The position numbers and the translations under genes were made by a program. From the NCBI RefSeq assembly GCF_014649875.1, contig NZ_BMTW01000006.1:186001-250000 (forward strand): a stretch of 64,000 nucleotides of DNA, read 5' to 3'. The notes under the pieces were generated by a model. It worked only from the letters and a program-made list of their open reading frames with translations. It did no database searches and was not told the origin of the DNA. How positions within the stretch are numbered: position 1 is the first letter of the stretch; the number at the start of each line of letters is the position of its first letter. Shown piece after piece: positions 8,583-16,623 of the stretch. Origin of the DNA: Streptomyces rubiginosohelvolus. GTDB taxonomy: Bacteria > Actinomycetota > Actinomycetes > Streptomycetales > Streptomycetaceae.

Positions 8583-9239
8583 TCAGGCGCGGAACTCCGC
8601 CGTGCGCTCCGGCGATGCCTCCGCGAGGCCCTTCGTGATGGCGTCGGCGTCGCCCCGGTTGCCGTACACCGGTGTGCCGGGCTGCTGACGCCACGAGTCG
8701 TCCAGGCCGCCGCCGTCGACCGTGTCGAAGCCCAACTCGTCGATGAGGTCGCGCACCGCCTGCTTGGCCGCCGGGTCGTCGCCGGCCACCGGGAGCGCCT
8801 GGCGGTCCGGAGTGCCCTGCGGGCGACCCCGGTCCAGGATGTCCTGGGCGTAGGTGCCGTTGAACGCCTTGATCACGGGGTGGCCGATCTGCTGCTCCGT
8901 CCACCGGCTCTCGGGCAGCCCGTCCTCGATGGCGGCGATGCGGCCGTCACGCTGCGGATAGTAGTTGCCCGTGTCGATGACCGTGACGCCCTCCGCCGCG
9001 CCGTCGAGAAAGCCGGCGGGCAGATCGGGTACGGCCTTCAGCGGCACGGTGACCACGACGACCTGGGCGCCCTTCGCGGCCTCCGACGCGGTGACCGGCT
9101 TCGCCCCGGTCTCCTCGGCGAGGGCGGTGAGCGTCTGCGGTCCGCGGGAGTTGGCGACCGAGACCTCGTGCCCGAGGGCGGTGAGCCGCCGTGTCAGGTT
9201 GCCGCCGATGTTGCCCGCGCCGATGATGCCGATCTTCAT
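8583..9239 (-). CDS. NADPH-dependent F420 reductase-like oxidoreductase
   Basis: A 218-residue Rossmann protein starting MKIGIIGAGNIGGNLTRRL, with the NADP pyrophosphate loop GAGNIGGN and the ribose-phosphate contact in VANSRGPQTL. Further segments VVVVTVPLKAVPDLP, VIDTGNYYPQRDG and HPVIKAFNGTYAQDI match the F420H2:NADP+ oxidoreductase (Fno)-like family. That family moves hydride between F420 and NADP or reduces unidentified substrates; which applies here is not visible. It stands alone, divergent from ctaD across 292 bases of otherwise featureless DNA. Confidence 0.85.
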   Translation of the reverse strand: MKIGIIGAGNIGGNLTRRLTALGHEVSVANSRGPQTLTALAEETGAKPVTASEAAKGAQVVVVTVPLKAVPDLPAGFLDGAAEGVTVIDTGNYYPQRDGRIAAIEDGLPESRWTEQQIGHPVIKAFNGTYAQDILDRGRPQGTPDRQALPVAGDDPAAKQAVRDLIDELGFDTVDGGGLDDSWRQQPGTPVYGNRGDADAITKGLAEASPERTAEFRA

Positions 9240-9531
9240 GGATCAGACCTTCCGTAGCTGTGCGAGTGGAGAGGAGTGGCTTCTGTCGCTTCACCAACTC
9301 CGGCTCCGGAGGGGCTATTCCGGTCTCCGCGAAGGAATACCCGATCGGCCCCTGGGCGTTGATATGCGCTTCGCGTCGCGCCGACCGAGGACGGAGCGTG
9401 CGCCGTAGGCCATTTGAGTGTCCTTGTCGGCCGCTCGCGCCGGACGGGGAAGGATGTCCCACCGCACCGATCGCCGCGGGTCCATTCTGGTCGCCGAGTC
9501 CACACGGGCCGTCGACCGAAGGAGCGTCGTA

Positions 9532-11265
9532 GTGACGACGAGGGGCATCTCGCAATCGGTGGAGACCGATACCGCCGACGAGGACGAACTTCCGGTACGG
9601 AGCGGAGAGCCCGGCAACGTGGTCATCAAGTGGATGACCACGACGGACCACAAGACGATCGGTACGCTCTACCTCGTCACCTCCTTCGCGTTCTTCTGCG
9701 TGGGGGGAATCCTGGCCCTGGTGATGCGGGCCGAGCTGGCCCGGCCCGGACTCCAGCTGATTTCGAACGAGCAGTTCAATCAGGCGTTCACGATGCACGG
9801 CACGATCATGCTGCTGATGTTCGCGACGCCGCTGTTCGCCGGATTCGCCAACTGGATCATGCCGCTGCAGATCGGCGCGCCCGACGTGGCGTTCCCGCGG
9901 CTCAACATGTTCGCGTACTGGCTCTATCTCTTCGGCTCGCTCATCGTGGTGGCCGGATTTCTCACCCCGCAGGGCGCGGCGGACTTCGGCTGGTTCGCCT
10001 ATGCCCCGCTCAACGACGCGGTCCGTTCGCCGGGTATCGGCGCCGATATGTGGATCATGGGGCTCGCGTTCTCCGGCTTCGGCACCATCCTCGGTTCGGT
10101 CAACTTCATCACCACGATCATCTGCATGCGCGCCCCCGGCATGACGATGTTCCGCATGCCGATCTTCACCTGGAACGTCCTGCTGACCGGCGTACTGGTC
10201 CTGCTGGCCTTCCCGGTCCTGGCCGCAGCCCTGTTGGCGCTGGAGGCCGACCGTAAGTTCGGCGCCCATGTCTTCGACGCGGCCAACGGCGGCGCACTGC
10301 TGTGGCAGCACCTGTTCTGGTTCTTCGGCCACCCCGAGGTCTACATCATCGCTCTGCCGTTCTTCGGCATCGTCACCGAGATCTTCCCGGTCTTCAGCCG
10401 CAAACCGGTGTTCGGGTACATCGGACTGATCGCGGCCACCATCGCCATCGCCGGTCTTTCCGCGACTGTGTGGGCGCACCACATGTTCGTCACGGGCGCG
10501 GTGCTGCTGCCGTTCTTCTCGTTCATGACGTTCCTCATCGCCGTACCGACAGGCGTGAAGTTCTTCAACTGGATCGGCACGATGTGGAAAGGGTCGCTGT
10601 CCCTGGAGACGCCGATGCTGTGGGCCGTCGGGTTTCTGGTCACCTTCCTGTTCGGCGGTCTGACCGGAATCATCCTCGCCTCACCGCCCCTGGACTTCCA
10701 CGTCTCCGACTCGTACTTCGTCGTCGCACACTTCCATTACGTGGTGTTCGGCACCGTGGTGTTCGCGATGTTCGCCGGATTCCACTTCTGGTGGCCGAAG
10801 TTCACCGGGAAGATGCTGGACGAGCGGCTCGGGAAGATGACGTTCTGGACGCTCTTCGTCGGATTCCACGGCACGTTCCTCGTGCAGCACTGGCTGGGTG
10901 CCGAGGGCATGCCGCGCCGTTACGCGGACTATCTCGACGCGGACGGTTTCACCGCGCTGAACACCATTTCCACCATTGCCTCGTTCCTGCTCGGCCTGTC
11001 GATCCTGCCGTTCTTCTACAACGTCTGGAAGACCGCGAGGTACGGCAAGAAGATCGAGGTCGACGACCCCTGGGGTTACGGCCGCTCGCTGGAATGGGCG
11101 ACCTCCTGCCCGCCGCCGCGGCACAACTTCGTCACGCTGCCGCGGATCCGGTCCGAATCCCCGGCATTCGATCTGCACCACCCGGCGGTCCGCACCCTGC
11201 AGGAGGCCACCAACCGCCCCGACAACTCCAGGATCGTCGCCCCGGGGGACCGGCACGCGCAGTGA
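9532..11265 (+). CDS. ctaD: Cytochrome c oxidase subunit I (aa3-type), isolated copy
   Basis: A 577-residue, 12-helix heme-copper oxidase subunit. Heme and copper ligands are all present: the low-spin heme a His in [10 protein letters not shown], the CuB His-Tyr pair in [13 protein letters not shown], the two CuB histidines in VWAHHMF, and the heme His pair in [14 protein letters not shown] at 9532 is preferred: AAGGAG lies about 8 bases upstream and the resulting length is that of Streptomyces CtaD. The open frame extends to 9418. No ctaC, ctaE, qcr or heme genes are adjacent, so this is probably an accessory second subunit I rather than the copy in the main respiratory cluster. Confidence 0.95.
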   Translation: MTTRGISQSVETDTADEDELPVRSGEPGNVVIKWMTTTDHKTIGTLYLVTSFAFFCVGGILALVMRAELARPGLQLISNEQFNQAFTMHGTIMLLMFATPLFAGFANWIMPLQIGAPDVAFPRLNMFAYWLYLFGSLIVVAGFLTPQGAADFGWFAYAPLNDAVRSPGIGADMWIMGLAFSGFGTILGSVNFITTIICMRAPGMTMFRMPIFTWNVLLTGVLVLLAFPVLAAALLALEADRKFGAHVFDAANGGALLWQHLFWFFGHPEVYIIALPFFGIVTEIFPVFSRKPVFGYIGLIAATIAIAGLSATVWAHHMFVTGAVLLPFFSFMTFLIAVPTGVKFFNWIGTMWKGSLSLETPMLWAVGFLVTFLFGGLTGIILASPPLDFHVSDSYFVVAHFHYVVFGTVVFAMFAGFHFWWPKFTGKMLDERLGKMTFWTLFVGFHGTFLVQHWLGAEGMPRRYADYLDADGFTALNTISTIASFLLGLSILPFFYNVWKTARYGKKIEVDDPWGYGRSLEWATSCPPPRHNFVTLPRIRSESPAFDLHHPAVRTLQEATNRPDNSRIVAPGDRHAQ

Positions 11266-11306
11266 CATCGGCCCAGGACCTGACGGTGTGACGGAGAGGA
11301 GGACGG

Positions 11307-11648
11307 ATGAAACCCGACAAGGACAGCGCCAGGGGCCTGGCGCAACTGGAGGGCTTTCTGCTGTGGAACGCCGAGGTCGAACGGGCGCGACGGCAGGCAC
11401 GCCGCTTCACCGACCAGTTGCCCTGGCTGACCACGGCGCAGCGTGAGGACGTCGAGCGCGTGTTCATCACCGAACGGGTCGCCGTTTCGCGGGAGTCGCT
11501 CACCCGCGTCCGCGACCGCGCGGAAGAACTGCGCGAGGAGTACACCGGGCGCTACGCGCGGCTCCGGGCCCGCTGCGTCGCTGTCTCGGTCGGTGCGGTG
11601 GGCGCGGTGACCTGCCTCGGTACGGCGGTGACCCTGGCCATCCGCTGA
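11307..11648 (+). CDS. Small protein with C-terminal membrane helix, downstream of ctaD
   Basis: A 113-residue protein, MKPDKDSARGLAQLEGFLLW onward. The first about 85 residues are strongly charged and helical (probably a coiled coil, FITERVAVSRESLTRVRDRA), and the last about 22 form one hydrophobic helix (VAVSVGAVGAVTCLGTAVTL). It follows ctaD by 41 bases with its own GGAGAGGAGG ribosome site, so the two are likely co-transcribed. A role at the membrane beside the oxidase is an inference from position and topology only; no family recognised. Confidence 0.7.
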   Translation: MKPDKDSARGLAQLEGFLLWNAEVERARRQARRFTDQLPWLTTAQREDVERVFITERVAVSRESLTRVRDRAEELREEYTGRYARLRARCVAVSVGAVGAVTCLGTAVTLAIR

Positions 11649-11688
11649 CCCCGGCGGATCTCCGCGCCCCACGGCGTCCCGGAGCTCC

Positions 11689-11718
11689 CCGGTGCGGCCG
11701 GTCTCCCGGCCGCACCGG
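11689..11718. terminator. Perfect 13-bp hairpin between convergent genes
   Basis: Arms 11689-11701 and 11706-11718 are fully complementary around a TCTC loop. The position between the ctaD operon (plus) and the VOC gene (minus) suits a bidirectional terminator. There is no U tract on either side. Confidence 0.7.
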
Positions 11719-11753
11719 ACGGGCCCGGGGCGCGGAAGCGGAGCCGGATACGG

Positions 11754-12131
11754 TCAGGGGCCCACCAGGCAGAAGGGATGCCCGGCGGGATCGGCGTACA
11801 CCCGCCAGCCACGCTCCTCGTCCCCGGCGCCGAGCAGGGTGGCCCCGGCCGCCAGGACCTCCTCGTGCGCCCGCTCCTGGTCGGTGACGCCGAAGTCCAG
11901 GTGGAACTGCTGGGGCGCCTCCTGGCCGGGCCAGCGCGGCGGCCGGTAGCCCGCCACCCGCTGAAAGGCGAGGACGAGCCCACCGGGCGTGTGCAGCGTG
12001 GACCACTCCGCGTCGCACTCCCACCGCCGGTCGGGACGGTCGACCTCGCCCCCCAGCAACGACGCGTAGAAGCCGGCCAGTTCCCTCGGGTCCGGGCAGT
12101 CCAGGACCACGCACTCCAGTTCAGCGATCAT
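11754..12131 (-). CDS. VOC (glyoxalase/bleomycin-resistance-like) family protein
   Basis: A 125-residue vicinal-oxygen-chelate protein: MIAELECVVLDCPDPRELA is the first beta-alpha unit, followed by FYASLLGGEV, and the second unit is HLDFGVTDQERAHEEVLAAG. The likely metal-site residue in the second half, HLDF, is kept, whereas the first half has VVLDC in place of a canonical His, as in many VOC proteins of unassigned activity. It could be a lyase, dioxygenase or binding protein. No neighbour suggests which. Confidence 0.85.
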   Translation of the reverse strand: MIAELECVVLDCPDPRELAGFYASLLGGEVDRPDRRWECDAEWSTLHTPGGLVLAFQRVAGYRPPRWPGQEAPQQFHLDFGVTDQERAHEEVLAAGATLLGAGDEERGWRVYADPAGHPFCLVGP

Positions 12132-12179
12132 GACCGCATCGTAGGCACCCGCCGCGTACGGCGCGTGCGCCGCGCGGGC

Positions 12180-13787
12180 TCAGCGGGCCCCGAACACCTG
12201 CGTCCACACCGGACCGCCGCCGGAGTCCACCTTCCCCATGCCGATCTCCTTGAACGAGCAGTTGAGGATGTTCGCACGGTGCCCCGGGCTGTCCATCCAG
12301 GACTGCATCACGTCGGCCGGCGTCCGCTGCCCCTTGGCGATGTTCTCGCCGTACGTCGACCAGCGGTATCCGGCGGCGGTGATCCGGGCACCGGGGTCCC
12401 TGCCGTCCTGCGAGGTGTGGGAGAAGTAGTCCTGGGCGGCCATGTCGGCGGAGTGCCGCTGCGCCGCCGTGTTGAGCTGACCGTTGACGGACACCGGACC
12501 GCAGCCCTCCTTGGAACGCTCGGCGTTGACCAGCTGGGCGACCTGCTCGGCCATCCCCGACGGGGCGGGCGGCGCGGGAGCGGGCGGGTCCGGCTTCGGA
12601 GCCGGCGCGGCGGAGCTGGGCGCGGGCGGCGGCGTCGTGCTCTTCTTGGGCTTGGGCTTCGGCTTCGGCTTCTTCGAGGGGCTCGGAGACGCCGAGGCGC
12701 TGGGCGACTTGGACGCCGAGGGGGAGGGTGAGGCCGGGGCGGCCGACGTGGGCACCTCCGTACGCGGGGCCGGAGCATCGGCCGTGACGGTCGTCGCGTC
12801 CCGGTCGTCGCCGTCGGTGTAGAGGTGCACCGCCGCGCCCCCCGTGCCCAGTGCCGCGACCGCGACGACGGCGGCGATGGCCGAGTTGCGACGGCGCCGC
12901 CGGGCCTGCACCCGTCTGCGCTCGGCGCGCCCCGCCCCGGCGCCGTCCGCGCCCGGAGCCGGTGCCTGGAGGTGCGCCGCCGTGGCGAGCAGCTCGGGAG
13001 CGGCCCCCGCCCCCGCCCCCGCCGCCGCGGCCACCGGAACGAGCGCGAGACCCACCAGCAGCCCCTCGGCGGGGACCAGGCCCGAGCCATGGCCCGAGCA
13101 CACCGTGCACTCGCGGGCATGGCGGGCCAGCCGCTTGCGCCACAGGGCGGAGGGGACGCCGTCCCAGCCGGCGGCGATGTCCTCCAGCAGGACGCACGGC
13201 GGCTCCGCCGCCAGTGCGCCCACGACGACCCGCGCCGCCTCCAGCTGGGCCTTCATCCGCTGCACCCGTACGGCGGTGTGCTGCGGGGTGAGTTCGAGAG
13301 CGGCGGCGACCTCGGCCCGGGACAGATGCCCGGCGGTCTCCAGCCACCACAGCGACAACAGGGCGCGGTCGTCCTCGTCCAGCCAGCGCGTCGCCTCCGC
13401 CACCTGCCGCCGCTGGCCGGTCAGGCCCAGCTCCAGGATCGTCACCTCGACGAAGTCCGCGCGGGGATCCGGCAGGTCGTACGCGGCGTCCAGCCGGTCC
13501 GCCGGTATCGCGCCCGCCTGCTTCTCGCGCCAGTGCGTGCGTATCTCGTTCATGGCTATCGCCACCAGCCAGGAACGGAAGCGCTCCGGGTCGCGCAGTT
13601 CGGGCAGGCCCCGGAGCATGCGCAGCACCGTCTCCTGCACCACGTCGTCCACGTCGGCATGACCGTCCAGCGCACGTCCGACGACGTTGTACAGCAGCGG
13701 CAGGTACGCCGAGACGAGCTGGTCCTTGGCCTGCTGGTCGCCGCCCTGCGCGGCCGCGATCAAGACCGTCGGGTGATCCTTGCCCAT
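12180..13787 (-). CDS. Sigma-70-family factor fused to zinc-type anti-sigma motif, membrane helix and extracellular CAP domain
   Basis: A 535-residue fusion. Residues about 20-95 are sigma region 2 (DVDDVVQETVLRMLRGLP and FRSWLVAIAMNEIRTHWRE); about 130-190 are region 4 (HLSRAEVAAALELTPQHTAV). Near residue 222-230 HARECTVCSGH resembles the His-x3-Cys-x2-Cys of zinc anti-sigma domains. A basic stretch (RRRVQARRRRRN) then precedes a membrane helix at about 300-320, a long Ser/Pro/Lys linker, and a CAP (SCP/PR1) domain from about 410 with the site residues in FSHTS, YGENIA and SPGHRANIL. By the positive-inside rule the CAP domain faces outward. The start at 13787 is chosen as the first family-like Met; the frame opens further upstream. 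Confidence 0.88.
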   Translation of the reverse strand: MGKDHPTVLIAAAQGGDQQAKDQLVSAYLPLLYNVVGRALDGHADVDDVVQETVLRMLRGLPELRDPERFRSWLVAIAMNEIRTHWREKQAGAIPADRLDAAYDLPDPRADFVEVTILELGLTGQRRQVAEATRWLDEDDRALLSLWWLETAGHLSRAEVAAALELTPQHTAVRVQRMKAQLEAARVVVGALAAEPPCVLLEDIAAGWDGVPSALWRKRLARHARECTVCSGHGSGLVPAEGLLVGLALVPVAAAAGAGAGAAPELLATAAHLQAPAPGADGAGAGRAERRRVQARRRRRNSAIAAVVAVAALGTGGAAVHLYTDGDDRDATTVTADAPAPRTEVPTSAAPASPSPSASKSPSASASPSPSKKPKPKPKPKKSTTPPPAPSSAAPAPKPDPPAPAPPAPSGMAEQVAQLVNAERSKEGCGPVSVNGQLNTAAQRHSADMAAQDYFSHTSQDGRDPGARITAAGYRWSTYGENIAKGQRTPADVMQSWMDSPGHRANILNCSFKEIGMGKVDSGGGPVWTQVFGAR

Positions 13788-13961
13788 GCTGTGCTCACTC
13801 TTCCGGGGTCCGGTGCTGTCACTTCCCACACTCGGGAGATGGGGTGAGGGCGGGACGATAACAAGAATCCGGCGAGCAACCCCGAAACCTTTGCCGCGGA
13901 CCTCCGCCGCCCGGCCCCGGCGGGCCCGTGGCGGCACTGTGCGCAGCGGCCCCGGCACGCT

Positions 13962-14015
13962 CCGCGCACCGGTGTGTGTCACGGAAGGTGATCCGTGACA
14001 CACACCGGTGCGCGG
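13962..14015. terminator. Perfect 24-bp inverted repeat with 6-base loop
   Basis: Arms 13962-13985 and 13992-14015 pair without mismatch around AGGTGA. On the minus strand this lies just after the antitoxin stop and about 175 bases before the sigma/CAP start. It is probably the terminator of the former, though it is unusually long and could also be a protein-binding site. Confidence 0.65.
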
Positions 14016-14061
14016 GAAGGGGGCGGCCGGGCGTCGGCCGCCCGGTCACCGGTGGACCGGC

Positions 14062-14256
14062 TCAGGCGCGGGGCGGCCCGTCCTGGTCGCGGTCCGTGCC
14101 CAACTGCTGCTTGAGCTTGTCCTGGCCGGTGTCGACGTGGTCCTTGTACTTGCCCTGCGTACGGTCGTCGACCATGTCGCCTGCCTTGTCGACGCCCTTG
14201 CCGGCCTGGTCCTCGTGGCCCTTGAGCATCTTCTTGATCTTGTCCATCGCGGACAT
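14062..14256 (-). CDS. MT0933/Rv0909-like antitoxin family protein
   Basis: A 64-residue, highly charged helical protein starting MSAMDKIKKMLKGHEDQAGK. The pattern GVDKAGDMVDDRTQGKYKDH matches the MT0933_antitox family (Rv0909 of M. tuberculosis), in which a short antitoxin neutralises an Rv0910-like SRPBCC toxin. No such toxin gene adjoins it; the SRPBCC genes in this window are kilobases away. GAGGAGG sits 5 bases before the ATG. The family is widespread in Streptomyces as solitary genes, so an antitoxin role here is uncertain. Confidence 0.75.
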   Translation of the reverse strand: MSAMDKIKKMLKGHEDQAGKGVDKAGDMVDDRTQGKYKDHVDTGQDKLKQQLGTDRDQDGPPRA

Positions 14257-14429
14257 GCGTCCTCCTCGTCGACTCTTCGCCCCCCACACACCAAGGGTCA
14301 CCGCACCGGGCCCTGCCCGCATCCGCGCCGGGACACGGCGAGGACCCGGCCGACGGACCCGCGCAGCGCGGGAAGTGTGAAGCCGCGCCGACTGGGCACA
14401 TACCGGTTGACCAGGAGGAGGTGGTGGCA

Positions 14430-14528
14430 ATGGGCCGCATCCGAGTTGTCGTCCGTCGTCCCCCGCCCCCTTCGGGGCCGCCGCCGCTCGATCTGCGTAC
14501 CCCGTCCGGCCGCCCCCTGCCGTACTGA
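14430..14528 (+). CDS. Putative Arg/Pro-rich microprotein (32 aa)
   Basis: An ATG preceded at 8 bases by an excellent AGGAGGAGG site opens a 32-codon frame: a short RIRVVVRR start followed by RPPPPSGPPP and DLRTPSGRPLPY, ending in TGA. Two in-frame GTG codons directly before the ATG could also start it. It lies in a 333-base gap between two minus-strand genes, so it is not a leader of any plus-strand gene seen here. No family recognised. The rest of the gap (14257-14429 and 14529-14589) shows nothing else. Confidence 0.35.
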   Translation: MGRIRVVVRRPPPPSGPPPLDLRTPSGRPLPY

Positions 14529-14589
14529 CCGGCTTCACCCTCCCAGGGGTTTGGATACGGCCGTGCGAGCTACGGGACGTCCGTGTGCG

Positions 14590-15624
14590 TCACGGATCAT
14601 CCGGGTGAGGGCCGCCGTCGAGCGGGCCGTGCCGTCGCGGTCTGTCCTCGTAGCGTCCCGGGTCCGGCCCCGACAGCGGCGCGAGCTGCTCCACCAGGGC
14701 CTCCAGCTCCTCGACGGCGTACTCCGTCTCCCGGCGGATGTTCCTGTGCTCCGCGACGATCGCCCCGAGCAGCAGCGCGGTGAGCGCGACGCAGCCGTTG
14801 AGCAGCGACAGATTGGCCATGATCTCCATCAGGCTGTGCCCGGCGAACGGACCCAGCGCGTCCGTACCGGCGAGAATGGCGAGCACCGAGACGACCAGGG
14901 CGCACGGGGCACTGCCCGGAAGCTGGAAGCGCAGGGCCGACCAGATGATCACCGGGAACACCACGTAGATCATCGACAGCGAGCTGCGCGTGGCGATCAG
15001 CGACATCACGACCACGGCGACCGCGAGAACCGACGCCTCCAGCCAGCGGTCGCTCCGGCGGGGCCACCGCGCCCCGCGCAGGACGAGCAGGACGGGGGTG
15101 ACCACCAGGACGCCCATCGCGTCCCCCGCCCACCAGGACGCCCAGACCAGCCAGAACCGCCCCGGCGGAACCTTGTCGTCGAGCAACAGGGTGAAACTCC
15201 CGATGGTGGCGCTGATCAGCATCCCCGCGAACGCGCCCAGGAAGACCAGACAGACCCCGTCCCGCAGCCGGGCCAGCTCATTGCGGAACCCGACCCTCCG
15301 CAGCAGGGCGTACGCGGCCAGCGGGGCGACCGTGTTGCCGAGCATGATGGCCAGACGGCTCACCGTGAACGCGTCGCCGATCTCGGTGACCGTCACCAGC
15401 GTGCCCAGCGCGATGCCCGGCCAGACACGGACGCCCAGGCACAGCAGCGCGGCCAGGGCGATACCGGTGGGCGGCCACAGCGGAGTGACGACCGCGCCGT
15501 CGATGACGACCTGGCGCATCAGCCCGAGCCGCCCCGCCAGGTAGTAGGCGCCGGCCACGCCGAGGACCTGCGCCACGTACACGGCCCGACGTCTGGCTTC
15601 CTTGCTGCGGATCACACCACTCAT
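14590..15624 (-). CDS. MASE1 domain integral membrane sensor
   Basis: A 344-residue protein, nearly all MASE1 membrane domain: about eight hydrophobic helices (for example YVAQVLGVAGAYYLAGRLGL) and the conserved VVTPLWPPTGIALAALL. It ends in a short helical tail (EHRNIRRETEYAVEELEALV) and a disordered C-terminus. MASE1 normally feeds a cytoplasmic output domain in the same chain; none is present here. The gene 54 bases upstream encodes a free SpoIIE phosphatase. The two are probably translated from one message and work as a split sensor-phosphatase; that pairing is inference from adjacency. Confidence 0.88.
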   Translation of the reverse strand: MSGVIRSKEARRRAVYVAQVLGVAGAYYLAGRLGLMRQVVIDGAVVTPLWPPTGIALAALLCLGVRVWPGIALGTLVTVTEIGDAFTVSRLAIMLGNTVAPLAAYALLRRVGFRNELARLRDGVCLVFLGAFAGMLISATIGSFTLLLDDKVPPGRFWLVWASWWAGDAMGVLVVTPVLLVLRGARWPRRSDRWLEASVLAVAVVVMSLIATRSSLSMIYVVFPVIIWSALRFQLPGSAPCALVVSVLAILAGTDALGPFAGHSLMEIMANLSLLNGCVALTALLLGAIVAEHRNIRRETEYAVEELEALVEQLAPLSGPDPGRYEDRPRRHGPLDGGPHPDDP

Positions 15625-15678
15625 CAGACACCGGCCGCGGTGGGAGTCGGCAGGTGACACGCGCGGTACGGCCCTGCG

Positions 15679-16512
15679 TCACCGGGCTCCGCGGCGGGCG
15701 GCGGCATGGCGCAGGACCAGGACGGCGGCGTCGTCCTCGTGGCCCGTCATCTCGGTCGCGCCCAGGACCTCGTCGGCCAGCTGTGCCGCTTTCGCCCCGG
15801 CGCGCGCGGCCACCAGCTGCCGGACCCGCTCCAGGCCGTCCTCGATCAGCAGCGACGGCCCCTCGACGACCCCGTCGGTCAGCAGCACGATCGCCCCGTC
15901 GCAGTCGAGGGTCCGCCGGGTGACGGGATAGCCCTCGCCGGGCTCGATGCCCAGCGGCAGGCCGCCCGGGTCCTCCGTGACGCCGGACCTGCCCCCCGTG
16001 GAGGCCCACACGGACGCCACATGCCCGGCCCGGGCGCTGTGCAGCTCCCAGGTCGTCGGGTCGAGCCGCAGGAACGTGCAGGTCGCGAAGAGCCCCGAGT
16101 CCACGGAGACCAGCAGATCGTTCGTCCGGCCCAGGATCTCGCCCGGATCGGACGCCGTGCCCGCGATGGCCCGCATCGCGATCCGGACCTGCCCCATGAA
16201 GGCGGCGGCCTCGACGTCATGACCCTGTACGTCGCCGATGGCGAAGCCGAGCGCCCCGTCCGCCAGGGGGAAACCGTCGTACCAGTCGCCGCCGATGTCC
16301 AGGCCGTGGCGGGCCGGTGCGTAGCGGGCCGCGGACTGCAGACCGGGGAGGGTGGGCAGGGCCGCTGGAAGCATGTCGCGCTGGAGGGCCTGCGCGAGTT
16401 CCACCCTGGCCTGGTGGAACTCCACCTCGCGCCGAGCACGCGCGGTGAGGTCCTGCAAGGTGTTGAGCAGGTCCTCGGCGCTGGCTGAGCGGGGAGTCCG
16501 ACGCCGGTTCAT
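15679..16512 (-). CDS. SpoIIE-type PP2C phosphatase
   Basis: A 277-residue protein with a helical N-terminal linker (LLNTLQDLTARARREVEFHQ, probable coiled coil) leading into one PP2C/SpoIIE domain. Metal-binding motifs are IGGDWYDGF, IGDVQGHD and LLTDGVVEGPS, plus the final GHEDDAAVLVL. It should dephosphorylate a phosphoserine anti-anti-sigma protein. It lacks its own PAS or GAF sensor, and the MASE1 membrane gene follows in the same operon. GGAG lies 6 bases before the ATG. Confidence 0.92.
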   Translation of the reverse strand: MNRRRTPRSASAEDLLNTLQDLTARARREVEFHQARVELAQALQRDMLPAALPTLPGLQSAARYAPARHGLDIGGDWYDGFPLADGALGFAIGDVQGHDVEAAAFMGQVRIAMRAIAGTASDPGEILGRTNDLLVSVDSGLFATCTFLRLDPTTWELHSARAGHVASVWASTGGRSGVTEDPGGLPLGIEPGEGYPVTRRTLDCDGAIVLLTDGVVEGPSLLIEDGLERVRQLVAARAGAKAAQLADEVLGATEMTGHEDDAAVLVLRHAAARRGAR

Positions 16513-16623
16513 GTGCCGCTCCGCGGTGCGTTAAGTCCCTGAATCATATGGCGGGCCACCCGGAGCGGCGACTGCGGCGACCGCGACGATGTCCGCGTAC
16601 CGACGGCCGAGGTGACGCGCCGC

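Noticed and set aside
13788..14003. Extension of the sigma/CAP gene to the ATG at 14003
   Set aside because: The extra 72 residues are Arg/Pro-rich with no sigma homology and would cross the 24-bp inverted repeat; the Met at 13787 begins the recognised sigma fold.
14062..14256. CsbD family call for the small charged protein
   Set aside because: Size and charge resemble CsbD, but the repeated DKAGD and GKYKDH pattern fits the MT0933 antitoxin family better.
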